The notes below the pieces were generated by a model that saw only the letters and a list, made by a program, of their open reading frames with translations, had not been told where the DNA came from and searched no databases. Source: Drosophila miranda (lineage: Eukaryota; Arthropoda; Insecta; Diptera; Drosophilidae). Taken from it: a stretch of DNA of 64,000 bases. The stretch covers positions 32,795,522 to 32,859,521 of the forward strand of contig NW_022881603.1 of the NCBI RefSeq assembly GCF_003369915.1, in the 5' to 3' direction. The position numbers and the translations under genes are program-made. Shown in pieces: positions 36,329 through 48,923 of this stretch (positions are counted from its first letter, which is position 1; each line of letters begins with the position of its first letter).

Positions 36329-37285
36329 TCAAAACAGAGCCAGCACCCCTGTCCACTTGAGGACATAGTAAAGGAACAGGCCCACAATGAGGGTCTTGCA
36401 CACGACATCCACTACATATTGACTGAGAAGGGAGAGAAAAGTCAGAGTTATATGGCGGTTACCGTCTGTGGAGGATCACTCACATTTTCATGTGCAGACG
36501 AGCAGAAGGTATGTCTTCCTTCTTCTCCTTCAGTATGAATTTACGAGCTCCGAGGGCACACTGCTCCATGTAGTCGTCTTCGGTCTCCTTGACGTTCATT
36601 TTCATGTTGAATCTGGCAAAGGAATGAAGATTAGCACCGAATTAGATTTGGAACCTTAGGTACTTACATCGCCTTGTCCTCCTCGTTGAGTTTGTTCCAC
36701 AACGAGCAATATAATTCGGAGCGGAAGGACCAGGCAGTGAGGGTGAAGAACTGAAGTGCGCCCAGGCCCGTGGAGATTTTCTGCTGCACTCTCACCATGC
36801 TAAAGGAAGAACAGATTCAGTCAGTTGTTACAGAAGATGGCAAATACAACTACTTACAATCTCTTCTGGCCAAACAAGAGCAGAAGGAAGTCGAGGAAGT
36901 AGGCGGGCAGCCAGTGGAAGAGCGCCACATTAATATTGTGATAAAATCTGTTGGGGGTCCGGATACCAGAGGCCTGCGTTCAGGGGTATCTGCCTGTTGA
37001 TGCGCTTGCTCAGCTCCACCATGGTGCCCATGGTCATCTTCCTGTGATCCGCATTGGTGATGTTGTAGACGGGCACCTGGGACGGGCGCTTGTCCTGCTT
37101 GTTGAACTCGTAGGGGATCACAATCAGGCCGTTGATGGCATAGTCGACGGGTATGATCTCTGCCTTGTACTCCTGATTGACCAGCTCGGATCGGATGACG
37201 CCATTGCCGCAGCCGATCATCAGACCGGTGGGTCCATTCATATTGTCCACCCAACCGGCAATTGGCTCATAGGCAGCGGGCGAGA
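36329..37285 (-). pseudogene. FAR C-terminal cassette B, delta
   Basis: Exons 36858-37285, 36678-36799, 36484-36612 and 36329-36422. It has the same five-G frameshift (36953-36957) and private substitutions such as Ala-to-Asp near 37093. In delta it lies downstream of the FAR 5' exons and of cassette A, so it could in principle be an alternative 3' end; the frameshift would truncate it. Confidence 0.84.
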
Positions 37286-37913
37286 CTGGGGGAAGAGGCG
37301 AAGGAGTCCGATTAGAGGGCGAGTGGAGGATGGAGATTCCAAGTGATTGATTGACTCTACATACCACGAAAGCCCCGGATGATGGTCACCGAAGCCGTAT
37401 TAAGTGTGTGAGTTTTTGTTTGTGTTTGTGGGTAAGTGTGAATGGATGCCATGAATGGATGAACGAATAATGAGTGGATGAATAGATATGTATAGTTCGT
37501 ATGTATAATTGTGTGGACTGGGAAAGACTGTGTGGGGATCTGTGAGTCTGTTTTTGTGAGGATCGATCGTGTAGTTCGTTTTGTGTTGTTTGTGTTGTCT
37601 CTGGAGCGGATGGTCCTCAGCACTGGATCAACACTTGGACACTTGGAACACACACACACACACATATAACACATATGTATAATTTGTTGTATTTTTTTTT
37701 TTTTTTTTGATTTTTGTTTTATTTTACATGAAACATAAAAGATCACTTAAACTAGAAATGAAAACCAGATTCGAGGTTCGAGTACCTCGAAAGTAGTGCC
37801 CCAAAGCGAACCTAAGCAAAGATTGAGATTGATTTGATTGAGGAATGCGCGCAAATGAATTGGGAATTGTTCGGTACAAGTCCGAGCCAAAGTCGGAGTC
37901 GGAGGCCACCACC

Positions 37914-40900
37914 TTAGATGCCCAAGAGACGTGCCACCACACCGTAGGTCCAGTAGTAAAGGGAGCCCACGATGACCGTCTTGCACAAGCGGTCCAAGAT
38001 GTACATGCTAAAATTGAAAGAGATCAGAGTTCTGGGGAACTAGATTCTAGGGTAGGTTTTTGGGGGACGGGCTCTCTTACAGCTTAAGCTGGAGCCGTGC
38101 ACGGGGCAGGCTGTCGGGAGACTCCTTCATCAGATACTACCGCCCGCCCTGGACACACGACTCGATGTACATGGGCACAGTCTCAACGGGGTCCATGTCC
38201 ATGTTGAAGCTTTTGAGTGTGAATCACATTTAGTCAACTTCAGCCAACACTTCTCAATCCGTACTCTTCCTGTACATACTTTTTCTTGTCCTCGTCGTTC
38301 ATGATGTTCCAGAGGGACGAGTAGGCGTCCGATTTGAAGAACCAGGCCCTCATCGTAAAGAACTGCAGCACCTCGAGACCCACAGCGATGCGGGTCTGGA
38401 GGCGGACCATACTAGGCGGAGGGAGAAACTGTTAGGCCAGGCTTGATTCGGCGACGTCTGCGGCTTCGGAGGAACTTACAATCTCTTCTGGCCAAGCAGG
38501 AGCAGCACAAAGTCGATGAAGTAAGCGGGCAACCAGTGGAAGAGAAGCACGTTGATGTTATGGTGCAGTTTGTTGGTGGTGATGCACCCGTCCGGATACC
38601 AGAGACCCGCCTCAATTGGGTAGCGGTAGCCAATATCTTTGCTCATCTCGATCACATCGCCCCACTGCATCTTTCGGTGGTCGGCGCACGTGATGTTGTA
38701 GACGGGCACCTCCGCGGGCTTCTCCTTTAGCCCCGCGAACTGGTAGGGGATCACGCATAGCCCATTGATGGCATAGTCCACCGGTATCACCTCCGAGAGA
38801 AAGCGCGTGTCGATCAGCATGGAGCGGATGACGCCCTTGCCAGCGCCCACTATCAGGCCGGTTGGTCCGTTCAGATTGTCCACCCATCCGGGTACGGGCT
38901 CGTAGGCCGACGGCGACACTGATGCAGTGAACGGTGGTAATCAGTCTGGACTGGGATACGGGGATTCCGAGCAATTTGTATGCGTGCTGTGTTGTTTTAT
39001 CGCTCAGAAAACAGGAGCCGAAGGCGGAGGCGGAGGCAGAGTCTTGGGCTGGGTCTTGAACTGAGCCAAAGGCATGGCTGTGGGATGGCAGCGTGATCAC
39101 GCGGGGGGTAAGCGAGGCGGATTGTAGTTGTTGTTTGCATTGCATGCTCATTGAACTTTTTGGTCAATGACGACGGCGTTTGTGTGCTGTAGTTTTTGTT
39201 GTTTAAGCAATGTTTTATGCCATGCCATGTAATTTAACTTTTTCTTTTGTTTTTGGTTTTTGTTTAAGCGCTGTTGCTTGCTGTTGTTTCTGTATTTGTT
39301 GCCGTTTAGACACATTGGTATTTGTTGCTGATTTTGTTGTAGTTTTCTTACAGTGAAGCTTGTCAGCGATGGTGGAGGAGGCGTAAGCACATTAGGCAGC
39401 AAGTGGAGGACAGGAGCGGAACGAGGTTGGGTTGTTATAAAACAAACACATACACGAAAAGCCTAAAAAAACACTTGACCAATTAGCAGAAGGCAGCAAG
39501 AAGCAGCTTAGATGTAGCCCCTAAATAGCCCGACCAACCCTGGCCACTCCCTTTTCGCCCTCACCCTCACCCACCCCATCCATTCATCTGCTCGGACATT
39601 TATCACCATGGATCCGCTAAAAAGCTGTCATTTTCGACGAACTTTGCCATGTGGCCAGTTGATTAGCAATTGAAGACAATATTGACAATGTTTATGGGGT
39701 ATCTGCCGAGCTAAGGCGGTCTTCAATGCCTTGAACCCAATCGGACATACTCACAGATGGAGACAGATTCTAGACAGGGGCGTAACAGCTTGGCATATAC
39801 CAACAATCGCGGGCCAATAGCCGTTGATTACCTCGTTGTAAAGAGGGTACTCCGTAGAAAAAATTCCTATCGAAATGGGTCTTTCAACCAGTTAAAGTTG
39901 ATCATAAACGTGATTGAAACGCGTTTCCGTAGATTAGTTGAACTTTGGCTTGTAGTTTTATAGTTTTTCCATACCTCAAATCGGAATATACAAATGTACG
40001 AGACATACATGCATGCATACATCTACATATATGTATATAAATCGATCTATGAATAAACTATTGTACGTTTTGTAACAGATCTAGCAGATAATGGTTTGAT
40101 GCGTTTGATTAAAGATAATAATACTACTAGGAATTTGTACGTAACGCATTTTATAATTATATATTCGCAAATGGGTATTTCAAAACTAAAGATTTTCCTC
40201 TATAATGCATTTCCTTGTCGTCGCTTCTCCCATGGATATACAACAACTATCTATCAAGATTGCCAAAATTCGTTATTGAAAAATGTAATTGACAGACAAA
40301 AATCGTAAAGTTTGCAAAGGCATTCAAAAAATCACCAGGTGGCCAGAGAAATACATAAGCAAATGGCCAGGGCTCCATAGCAATAGCCATAGACATAGAA
40401 CCCAGACATGAACATAGACACAAGCCAAGTTAAGCGGAGGCGCATTATTTGTTAGCAGCAGGAGCAGCGGTGGCGGCGGAGGCCAGACTACAGTTTCCCA
40501 GTTTCCATTTCGATGGCAGCCCGCAGGCACAGCCATAGACATGGGAAATTAATGACATAAATAAATCTAATAAAGCTGGAAGCCAAAGCAACATAGAGAG
40601 GCCACCACGGATAGATGTAGCTGGAAGGAGCCGTATTGGCCAAAAAGGTCACTTACCGATGCTGGGGCGGGCGATAATCACCGGCATGCTCTCGTAGTGG
40701 TCGCGCACCAGGATCTCGGCCAGGCGCTTCGAGTAGGTGTAGGTATTTGGGTGCGGCTTGAGCAGATCAGGGGTGATGGTGTCGAGGGTCTTCACATCCA
40801 TCCACTCGGCCATGCGAATGAGATCTTCGGGCTTGTGGGGGAACTCGTAGACCTTCTCGTACATCACCTCCTGATCGCAGTTGCAGAAGGCAGTCGACAG

Positions 40901-41414
40901 GTGGATGAAGGCCTCCAGGTTCTTCATTTGCTTGGCCACTGCCAGGGCGCGCTTGGTGCCCACAAGATTCATGTCGATGGCGTCGCGCAGGTTGCCCTCC
41001 AGCTTGAGGGTGGCCGCCATATGGAACACGATGTTGGTGTTCTCGGTCACATGCTTCAAGCTGTCTCCGCTCAGACCCAGTACTGCAAGTAAACAGAAGA
41101 TGTGAATGTGGATGTGGATGCAGGATGCAGGATGCAGCTTAGGTAACGTCGCCCTGGTAGATGGTCACCTTCTTGAGCATGTGGGGGCGCTCATTCTTGA
41201 TGCGCTGGAAGATGGGCAGCTTGTACATCTCCTCCAGACGCGTCTCTGCGGTCTTGCCTCGCTTCGGACGGCAGACGATGATCACCTCCTTGAGCGAGTG
41301 GCAGGAGTAGAGGAGCTTCTCCAGCAGCACCTTGCCCATGAACCCCGACGCTCCAGTAATGAAGATCGTCTTATCCTTGTAGTACTCCTGCACGGGCGAT
41401 AGATCCACCGTCAT
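37914..41414 (-). pseudogene. CG30427: Fatty acyl-CoA reductase, joined to 5' exons but damaged
   Basis: FARs use NADPH to reduce fatty acyl-CoA to fatty alcohol, usually at ER or peroxisome membranes. Minus-strand exons: 41141-41414, 40657-41082, 38480-38918, 38280-38411, 38081-38209 and 37914-38007; the summed length fits a protein of about 497 residues, normal for the family. Exon 1 has the nucleotide-binding T-G-A-S-G-F-M-G; exon 2 has Y-T-Y-S-K (YxxxK catalytic pair) and ends R-P-S-I; the rest is the sterile domain with P-G-W-V-D-N and a hydrophobic tail. Upstream, TTTGTTGCAG precedes the ATG, implying a 5' UTR intron. Damage: no usable GT donor after exon 1 (the site reads ACC TAAGC) and an in-frame TAG at 38137-38139. 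The CG30427 name rests on remembered map position and similarity. Confidence 0.82.
40116..40656. other. FAR intron, single-copy part
   Basis: The non-duplicated part of the intron between FAR exon 2 and cassette A. The array breakpoint (40115) lies inside this intron. No gene seen. Confidence 0.65.
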
Positions 41415-44400
41415 CTTGCTGCAACAAAGAGAGAGGATCGGGTATTAGCACACTGGATAGCCTATTATTTTGTGGACGATGAGGCTGTTGCAAGAAGCAT
41501 TCCGGGAAGGCAAAAACCAGTCAAAGGAAACCCGCAATCGACTCGCGGAGTGTCGCAAGCAGCAGCTGGAAAAACTGGGGCTAGTTCTGTGATTCGGTGC
41601 CCGACTGCGGCACGCGTGCCTGTCTTGCCACAAACAACCTGCTGCAAACGCTGTAAACGGGTTTCGGATTGGACTTTCGGTTTCTATTTGGATTTTCGAT
41701 TGCGCCTGCACTGTGGATTCGCATTTCTTTGCGGCATTATGCAATGGACAGGTGGAACAGGCAGTGGTTTCCATATCGGCCCCACTCCACTCCGCTCCGA
41801 CGGAGTCGGGAACTGTTGCAAGTCGGCGTTGCCCAATCTGAATTTGGCAAGGATTGCAGCCGCGTTACACTTGGCCACATCTGGCTGTGTCTCCGCCTCT
41901 GGGCGATCTCCGCCTGATCTCTGAGCACGCCTTGCACTTTGGCCATGTCATGACATTTTAAGCAACACCGAGCGGACTCTTGTTTGTTTGCCATCCGCCC
42001 AAGCATAACATAACCCATAACCATATCCATATCCACATCCAAATCTGTATCACCAACTTTATCTGTATCCCCTTCAAGCTAAGTGTTTAGGGAAACTCTT
42101 TAGCAAAAATTGCAATGAAAGCATGACACTGCACCTCTGCACTACTACACCTTGAACTACGTGCTCGAGGCAGAGCTAAGGCTGAGCCACAGCCAGAGGC
42201 TGAGGCTGAGAGACAGGTGCTAGAGATGGAGATGGAGCTGCGACAACGGCTGTAGCTGTGGTTGAGGCTGACGCTGGAACTTGGCTAAGCGGCAAATTGC
42301 GGTTCATCACTTAGCGCCTTTAGGGGGCTTGTTACCTAGCCTCAGTTTCGGGGTTTATTGCCAATTAAAACGCGTCTGCCGAATGTGTGAAGCCAGCAAG
42401 AGCAGCCAGCCAACAGCAGATGCTGTTGCCTGCAACTTATGCAAGCATCGAAGCACACATTGAGCCAAATTTCGAGACCCACAAATAGAGCCAGCCAGGT
42501 CGTCCAAGTTGACAAAGCCGAAATCATAAGCATAACACACAAGCTCTAGCTAAAACAACGAAGCTCCGTCGAACTGACAGCAAACAAATAACTTGAGCAA
42601 CGAACTTGAGAGCGATGCTGATACACTTGAAAGAAAGCCGCGAAAAGGAGCGGAAATAGCACGGAAGGAAGCAATATTTAACTGAAGTTTCCACTTTTGC
42701 CACATTTTGGCACAAACACATGGTTAATTTATTGAAAATTTCCACTTTGACTAAGGGAAAAGCAGACAGCTAATTGAGAAAAACTCAAGAACCCATTGGG
42801 GCTATAAAGTCTTGGAAGCAGACAATATTTAAGAATTTTAAATTATGCAGAAAATCTTTTGTAGCTTAAGTTTGTACAATACTTGATAAACTTGAAGGTA
42901 AAGAAATTTTTGGTATCTTTCTAATATTTCAATATTCCAGCTAAGACATCCCAAAGGAATTTTTGTTCGCAACCTTGGATCTCAAGATCCACTTAGTTGA
43001 CACACATCTTGTAATGTTTTTAAAACAGCTGACCCTATTAAAAGCGAAAATATAATTTTAAATGTATGCCATTTGGATTCCCTCCTCCAGTTTGTCATAT
43101 TTTCATAAGAGCTTCCCAAACCGGTTAGGTTAGGCATTCATTTGTAAGTAGAAACATTTTCGAATCTTTGATTAGCTTTGGGTGTGTGTGTGTGAGAGAG
43201 TGTGGTTGTCGGTCTGGCTTGGCTTCCTCTTGTTTGCATATTGCATATGTTGAAATTGAAGTCGCATTTGTTGCTGCAACCCGATTGAGGCCTCAGAACT
43301 GGCTGGCGATGATAGATGGAGTGGGTCCATTAAAACGATCGAATGTGCATTACAGGTCTCCAATTTGTCTGTCTATCCGTGTGATGTTGCAGCTAATAAG
43401 CCCAGCTAAATGAATGATTGACTGCCTGAATGGCTGACTGATTGACCTCTGGGCTAAGGCTATGACTTACTGCAGGCACGAAGTACGTCTGCCCTGAGCA
43501 GAAGAGCTCAAGAGATCGTGAGTTTGTGTAGGATCATTAAGAAATCCACTTGAAACTCTGGCATTAAGCCATGAAATCGAACAAATTTTAAATGTTTGGC
43601 AATTCTTCCATTCCATTCCCCATTTGGCCTTTGGTGGCAGGTCTCACAAAAAGGCTGGCACAAATAAAGAAAAAACCCCCTCTGAATATGTAAATTGCTT
43701 TTTGTATCGGATCAGCCATTGATACGAATGAGATGAAGCCAAGACGGGCATAAAATTAACAGAGCGACAACGCAACGCAACGTGTAAGCTCCAAATCAAA
43801 TTTATGCAAAGGGCTCCCTCGCTCACGGAAGTACCCTGTCAAATGTGTATGTGTATAAAAAATAAATATTATAGACATTTGTTTGCCAGCCAGTGCGACA
43901 GTTCATGGCATGACCCTGACACACACACACACACACACACACATACACACACACACACGATTATGACCAAGTATCTCTACAAGTCCGTCTCAGTAGAGCA
44001 GCCAGCTCGATTATACAAAGATGTTTATATTATCCCCAATTAAACGCTTCGCTGGGCAGGTAAATGTTTCGAATTGCTGCTGCTACTTCTGCTGCTGTCA
44101 TTGCAGACCAATTGCCCCGAAAAGCGAAAGACAATACGTCAATCAAAAGACCACTATGTACCACGAGAGGTAGGGTCCAAGAAAAACAAGCAAAATTATC
44201 TGCAGATAATCTGCAGAGTGAACAGAAGTGACCACCAAGTCGCTTGGTGGTGAATATTTTTGGTGCATTCAAGTGTTTTAATTACCTTAAGTGGTTGGGA
44301 TTCTTCTCTTCAATTAAAACGCTTGCAATATCGTTGAAACAAACACGTCACACACGAACGGTGCGAGACTAGCGGATAGAGACTGCAGCGGAGTGACAAA

Positions 44401-45480
44401 GTTCGGATCAAGTCCAATCGAATCGGATTTGGATTGAGATGGAGACTGGGGAAGAGACTGGAGACGATGTGCACGCTACGACATTCGACAGAAGACTGAA
44501 CGCGGCCAGGCCAATGCTTGCCAATATGAATGGGTCTCGGAGTGTGCTGGCCTGGAGACTCTGCGGCTCGGCGGCTCTGTCCCAACTGGTTAAAGTTGAG
44601 GCACTCGGTCTGGGATGTGGCAAACCAAAGCAAAACATGGCCTGGGGGAAGGTGTCTGTTGGTACAGAAACCTATATATCTATTAGTTTGGCCAATTTAG
44701 GCGGAACTGTCTCAGGTCTTGGCTGTCCAAGTGCTGGGAAAGTGTTGCCTTTTGGCACTTAGTCGCGGCTAATACATGCCCACATCCCAGGGCAAACGTA
44801 AACATATTTGATGGACAATTAGATGCGCAATTTGCCCGAGATTTTATTGGCTTTGCAGCACTGCTTGAACTCTGACGCGGGCTCTAGATAAATTTGCATG
44901 CATATTCGGGCCATTATAGATGAAAATTAGCCATGGACGGATTCGGTCGCCATTACGCAATGGCGACTGTTGCTGCTGTGATTTCCATTTTGCTGAAACT
45001 AATTAGGTGGTTATCAATCTCCTAAGCAAATTGCTTAGGAGTTGCCAATATTGCGAATATACTTAATCAGTGCTTACGTTTTCCCCTGCTTTTTAAAATT
45101 GGCAAAAACATAAATTCAGCAAATTGTCAGTATTGTTGCAGAAACTAAAATACATTCAAATATGAAAAAAAATTCCGTTACCACTGCTGATTTAAATTTT
45201 TAAAAAAACCGCCACATCCACATAATTTCCTAGTGCGTGGTGAAGTACAACAAACACTCAAAATTTCCACAGAACTGTCTTTAATGTAATATCGACTACA
45301 TTCGATAGCATTAAAAAAATAAACAAAAATAAATAGATTTTATTTTTAAAGGTATATTAGAGGTATGTTACAGCGAAATTCGTAGAGAGAGCGTAAAACT
45401 ACTCTCTTTGCTATTTATGCATTGTTTCTGATTTCTAAAGCTATAATGGATAAATTGGTATATGGAAATCACTAGTCACT
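41415..45480. other. Upstream region of the FAR gene
   Basis: About 4 kb without a convincing gene. It probably holds FAR 5' UTR exon(s) and control regions, since the ATG exon has an acceptor directly upstream. GA/GC-rich simple stretches occur near 42175-42260. Small ORFs on both strands lack domains. Confidence 0.55.
43919..43958. repeat. (CA)n microsatellite
   Basis: About 20 CA dinucleotides interrupted once by CATA. Confidence 0.95.
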
Positions 45481-45499
45481 AATTATGGATATGTTGCAT

Positions 45500-46870
45500 G
45501 CGAAGATATCGATAGGTGATACCCCATAGAAGCGGTGAGGAGGAAAGAAGTTTGAACAGAGGGGCAAGGCCAAAATTTAAGGGGAAAAGGTTAGCGAAGA
45601 GTGGCGCCACCTGGTCCTGGAGAGTGAGAGTTCCGCGCGCTCTCCGGAGCCGTTATGAGAGAAGATATCCGATCTCATCCCATAACGGAGTCCCGAAGCC
45701 AACTCACCCATACCCCAAAGAAAAGAGAGCCGCCAGCAGCCCGAATCAGGCCATGCCCTTGAACCTAGTTCAAGGGCGATAGAAGAGAGAGCGATGGGGA
45801 TCAGCGGCCCGGGAGCATTAAACAGAGCAGCTAAGCCAAGAGGGGGTTCAGAGAAAGAAATTCCCGCAACGGAGGAGCATGCGCGCCGGACATAGTGATC
45901 TAGTGATTTTTTTTGTTCTGAAAGAAAAAGTGATGGGAGGATGGAGTAGTGGCCATCACCCTGAAAAAAAAAGATAAATAAATCTGTGATTCCAGGGGAT
46001 CCAGATCAGTGAGAGACCAGGAACCAGGACTAGCGGGACGGGAAAGAGACCCAAGAAGCATAAGAGTGAGTCCGCTCCAGAGGGGGGAGTAAAGAAACCC
46101 CAAATTAATTTTTTTTGTTGGCCAATCCATAGGGAATAGGTCACAGCTCTGCCATCCTGGCTTGCTTTTTGCTGGGCTCGAATACACAATCCTGGCCACG
46201 TAGAGCGGGTCCCTCGCCCATTTAGGGACAGAAAAAAAGAGCATCAATCAACATATTTACTCCCATTATTTATTTTTGTTAGACGTCTCCATTTATATGT
46301 ATATGTTAATCCCTAATTTAAGTCCGTCCATATTATATCTATATGTAACTTATTTATATTTATTATATTAATTATTTCTATTTATCTATTTATTTATTAA
46401 CCGCCCGTAGTGATAAGATGAGGGGGGTATGAATAGGCAGGCTTAGTGTAGCGATGATACCGTGTAAAAGTAGGAAATTGAAGTGAAAATTATAACGAGG
46501 AAAATGAATTGCTAAGCGTTTCATATGGGGGGAAGAGGAGCCACAGCAACGAGAGGGTAAGGCTGCTGCACATGGCAGGGAGATCCAAAACGTTGTTATT
46601 CAGATCTCTGGTAGGGAGGGTACGTCAGGGGTAAAAACATCGACACCTCGACCTGGTCGACGTCTGTGTTGAAGGAAGTTACTGTAATGTTGTTTGTCGA
46701 GTAGAGTCCGTTTTCAGTTTTTTTTGTCAGTTACTTTTGTTGTTTCAAATTGTTCGAGATGTCCAATTAGTTGGTATATTGTGCGACCTGAGGGCTTGGG
46801 AAGTACCCAGCCCTGGGATGACTGGCTAGCCGGCCTTTCCCCGAAGAAAACAAAGGTTCGTAACAGATAT
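45500..46870. repeat. Unclassified dispersed-repeat-like block
   Basis: Base composition differs sharply from both sides: purine- and G-rich with long runs of G and A, an AT-rich middle (46250-46400) and a GC-rich end (tggctagccggcctttcccc). This looks like an inserted LTR-like or non-coding element. I find no protein domain, no clear terminal repeats and no convincing target duplication; agatat occurs near both edges (about 45504 and 46865). The ORF at 45516-45782 has no recognisable features. Confidence 0.35.
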
Positions 46871-47398
46871 TAAATAAAAAAAGGGAATACAAATGTTTAT
46901 ACTTTATAATATATTGTTGATTTTAGCAAATGTGTAAAAAGGAGTACTCAGAACTAGTTGGTCATGATTCATGTATGGGATACAATTTTATTTTCAGTGC
47001 TGAGAGACCTAGCCAGCTAGTAATATCTAACCGAGTATAAAAATCGAGGACTATATCATTTCTGACCACGGACAGAGACTGATTAACCCATTTCCGACCA
47101 GTGGGAATTAAAATACATTTAACGAACATCATGAAACTTAAACAATTTTAGCGCAGTTCAATTGAAAGATATCGAGGTGTTTTTATAAGTAAAGAGGAAG
47201 GATAGGATGGATTTACAAAAATAATTTACATACAGTTTCATTTTAAGTGGGCTAAGCTCTTTATTTCATCGTTATATTTCGAAAATGAGACGGTATATTT
47301 CGCGGTATTTGTGAGAGTCAGACAGTATATTAAATCCGCGGCCACACTGTCCCCAACTCAACGTGCTAAATTTTTGTTCCAAATTTTAATTGCAAAAG

Positions 47399-48534
47399 AT
47401 GGCCGAACTCGATGATTTTTTCGCGAAAAAGGATAAGAAGAAGTCCAAGAACAAGACCAAGTTTGTGACCGCCGACGAATTGGTCAAGAACTTGGAGGAC
47501 AACACGAAACGGGAAATGGTCAAGCCAAAAAAACCCGAACCAGTAGCAGCAGCTGCAGTAGTCGATGGCGGCGTGGCAGTAGTAGGCGAAAACGAGACCG
47601 ACACCAAGGTGCCAGAGTCCGTAGCGGTAAGCCTGGTGAAATCATTCAAGAAAAGAGTTAATTACATTACAATTGCTGTCGTTTGTTTTCGTGTGCAGCC
47701 CGTCGAAGAGGAATGGAATGAGATCGAGCCTGAGCAGCGCAAGGATTACAGCGGGCTGAAGATTGGCCAGCTGAGCGCAAAGTGAGTTTCTGTTCTGCTT
47801 GTGCATGTATGCGTATTCGTCCGATTAAGTGGACAATGGCAATCTTTGCAAGCTGCAGTCGCGTGATTCCAACCAGTGAACCAACTTCTCCTCAGCTTGA
47901 ACAGTGCTGAATCAGTCAAAATTGCATGCTAACCCCTTTTCTCCATGTCACAGCTCTGCCAGGGAGTCCGAGGCGGCTCGTGCAACACGAGTTGCAGCCG
48001 TAAACGACGCTGGCAACTACGAAGAAGACGACGATGATGATAGCAATGGTTATGAAAACGTGCAGGGCGGAAAGGGCGGTGGCGGCGGGAAGAAACCGTG
48101 GAAGAAACTTATACCAGCCGAGGAGGTTACGCAAATCCCAGTGCCGGTGGAGGTTGAAAAGTCATCCTCAAAGCCCTATGTTTCACCCGCGTTACGCTAC
48201 AGCGTAAGTAGCGATCACCGGACCCATTGATCATTAATCAATATAGCATTGTACCTTTTACTTTTGCAATTGAAATATGCAGCAAATCAGTGGACTTGGA
48301 AGTGGTATTGGCGGCGGATCGCGTGCACGACGCACTGCTCCGGACATCACCAATACGGAGTTCTTCCCGACGCTCAGTGCAGCGCGCCCGGAGGAACAGC
48401 GAAAGAAGAAAAACGAACCCGCCTTCGAAGAAGTCCGTCACGGCGGACGCTTTCAGCGTGTCCAGGAGCCGACATCCGCACCCGTGGCGGCTACCAATCG
48501 ATTCCAGTCGCTGGACGATGAAGCGGATAGATAG
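47399..48534 (+). CDS. CG3760: CDV3 homologue (CG3760 orthologue)
   Basis: Four exons, 47399-47626, 47699-47781, 47954-48203 and 48283-48534, with canonical GT/AG sites, sum to 813 bases (270 residues plus TAG). The N-terminus M-A-E-L-D-D-F-F-A-K-K-D-K-K-K and the blocks D-E-L-V-K-N-L-E and D-Y-S-G-L-K-I-G-Q-L mark the CDV3 (carnitine-deficiency-associated protein 3) family, cytoplasmic proteins of unclear function. An acidic stretch (E-E-D-D-D-D-D) and a Gly-rich stretch follow in exon 3; exon 4 has T-N-T-E-F-F-P-T-L-S. I see no frameshift or stop. The start is the ATG at 47399 (caaaagATGg). It is one of the two best-preserved genes here and lies tail to tail with Tina-1, about 390 bp apart. 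Confidence 0.9.
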
Positions 48535-48923
48535 GTGCCAGCTCCAGTCGACGCTGTTGCTACCCCAAGAAACCGTTTTCTACCACTGTGTGTCCACTGC
48601 TGAGCTCGCCGCTGCAATCGGACGCAAGTCATTTACAAGTTTGTAGTGTACGCACGCATATGTCAACTTTTTCTAGGCTTTTTGATTCATCTTTGCCACC
48701 TCCTGCTACTGCTACTCCTATCCCTATACCACATACACTATTGTTCATTTCGTTTAGCATTTTTGAAGTATGGAGTCAGTGTAATAGAATATGAATAATA
48801 GCCATGCGTTGAAATCCGTTTATAAACGTTACTTTTGTATAACCTCGCGGGTCTCGTTTTGTGTTAATCATCATCGACAAGATCTTCCGGACGGCTGTCC
48901 GCATAGCTGCAAGAGAGTGCACA

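Larger units (their letters stand above)
27764..40115. repeat. Tandem unit delta, joined to the single-copy flank
   Basis: Contents as in beta, but with one Helitron before cassette C and two after. The left edge coincides exactly with the tandem-junction left edge of beta and gamma, and the right edge runs without a break into the FAR upstream intron and exons 2 and 1. Delta is therefore the copy in ancestral context on its right side. Confidence 0.9.
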
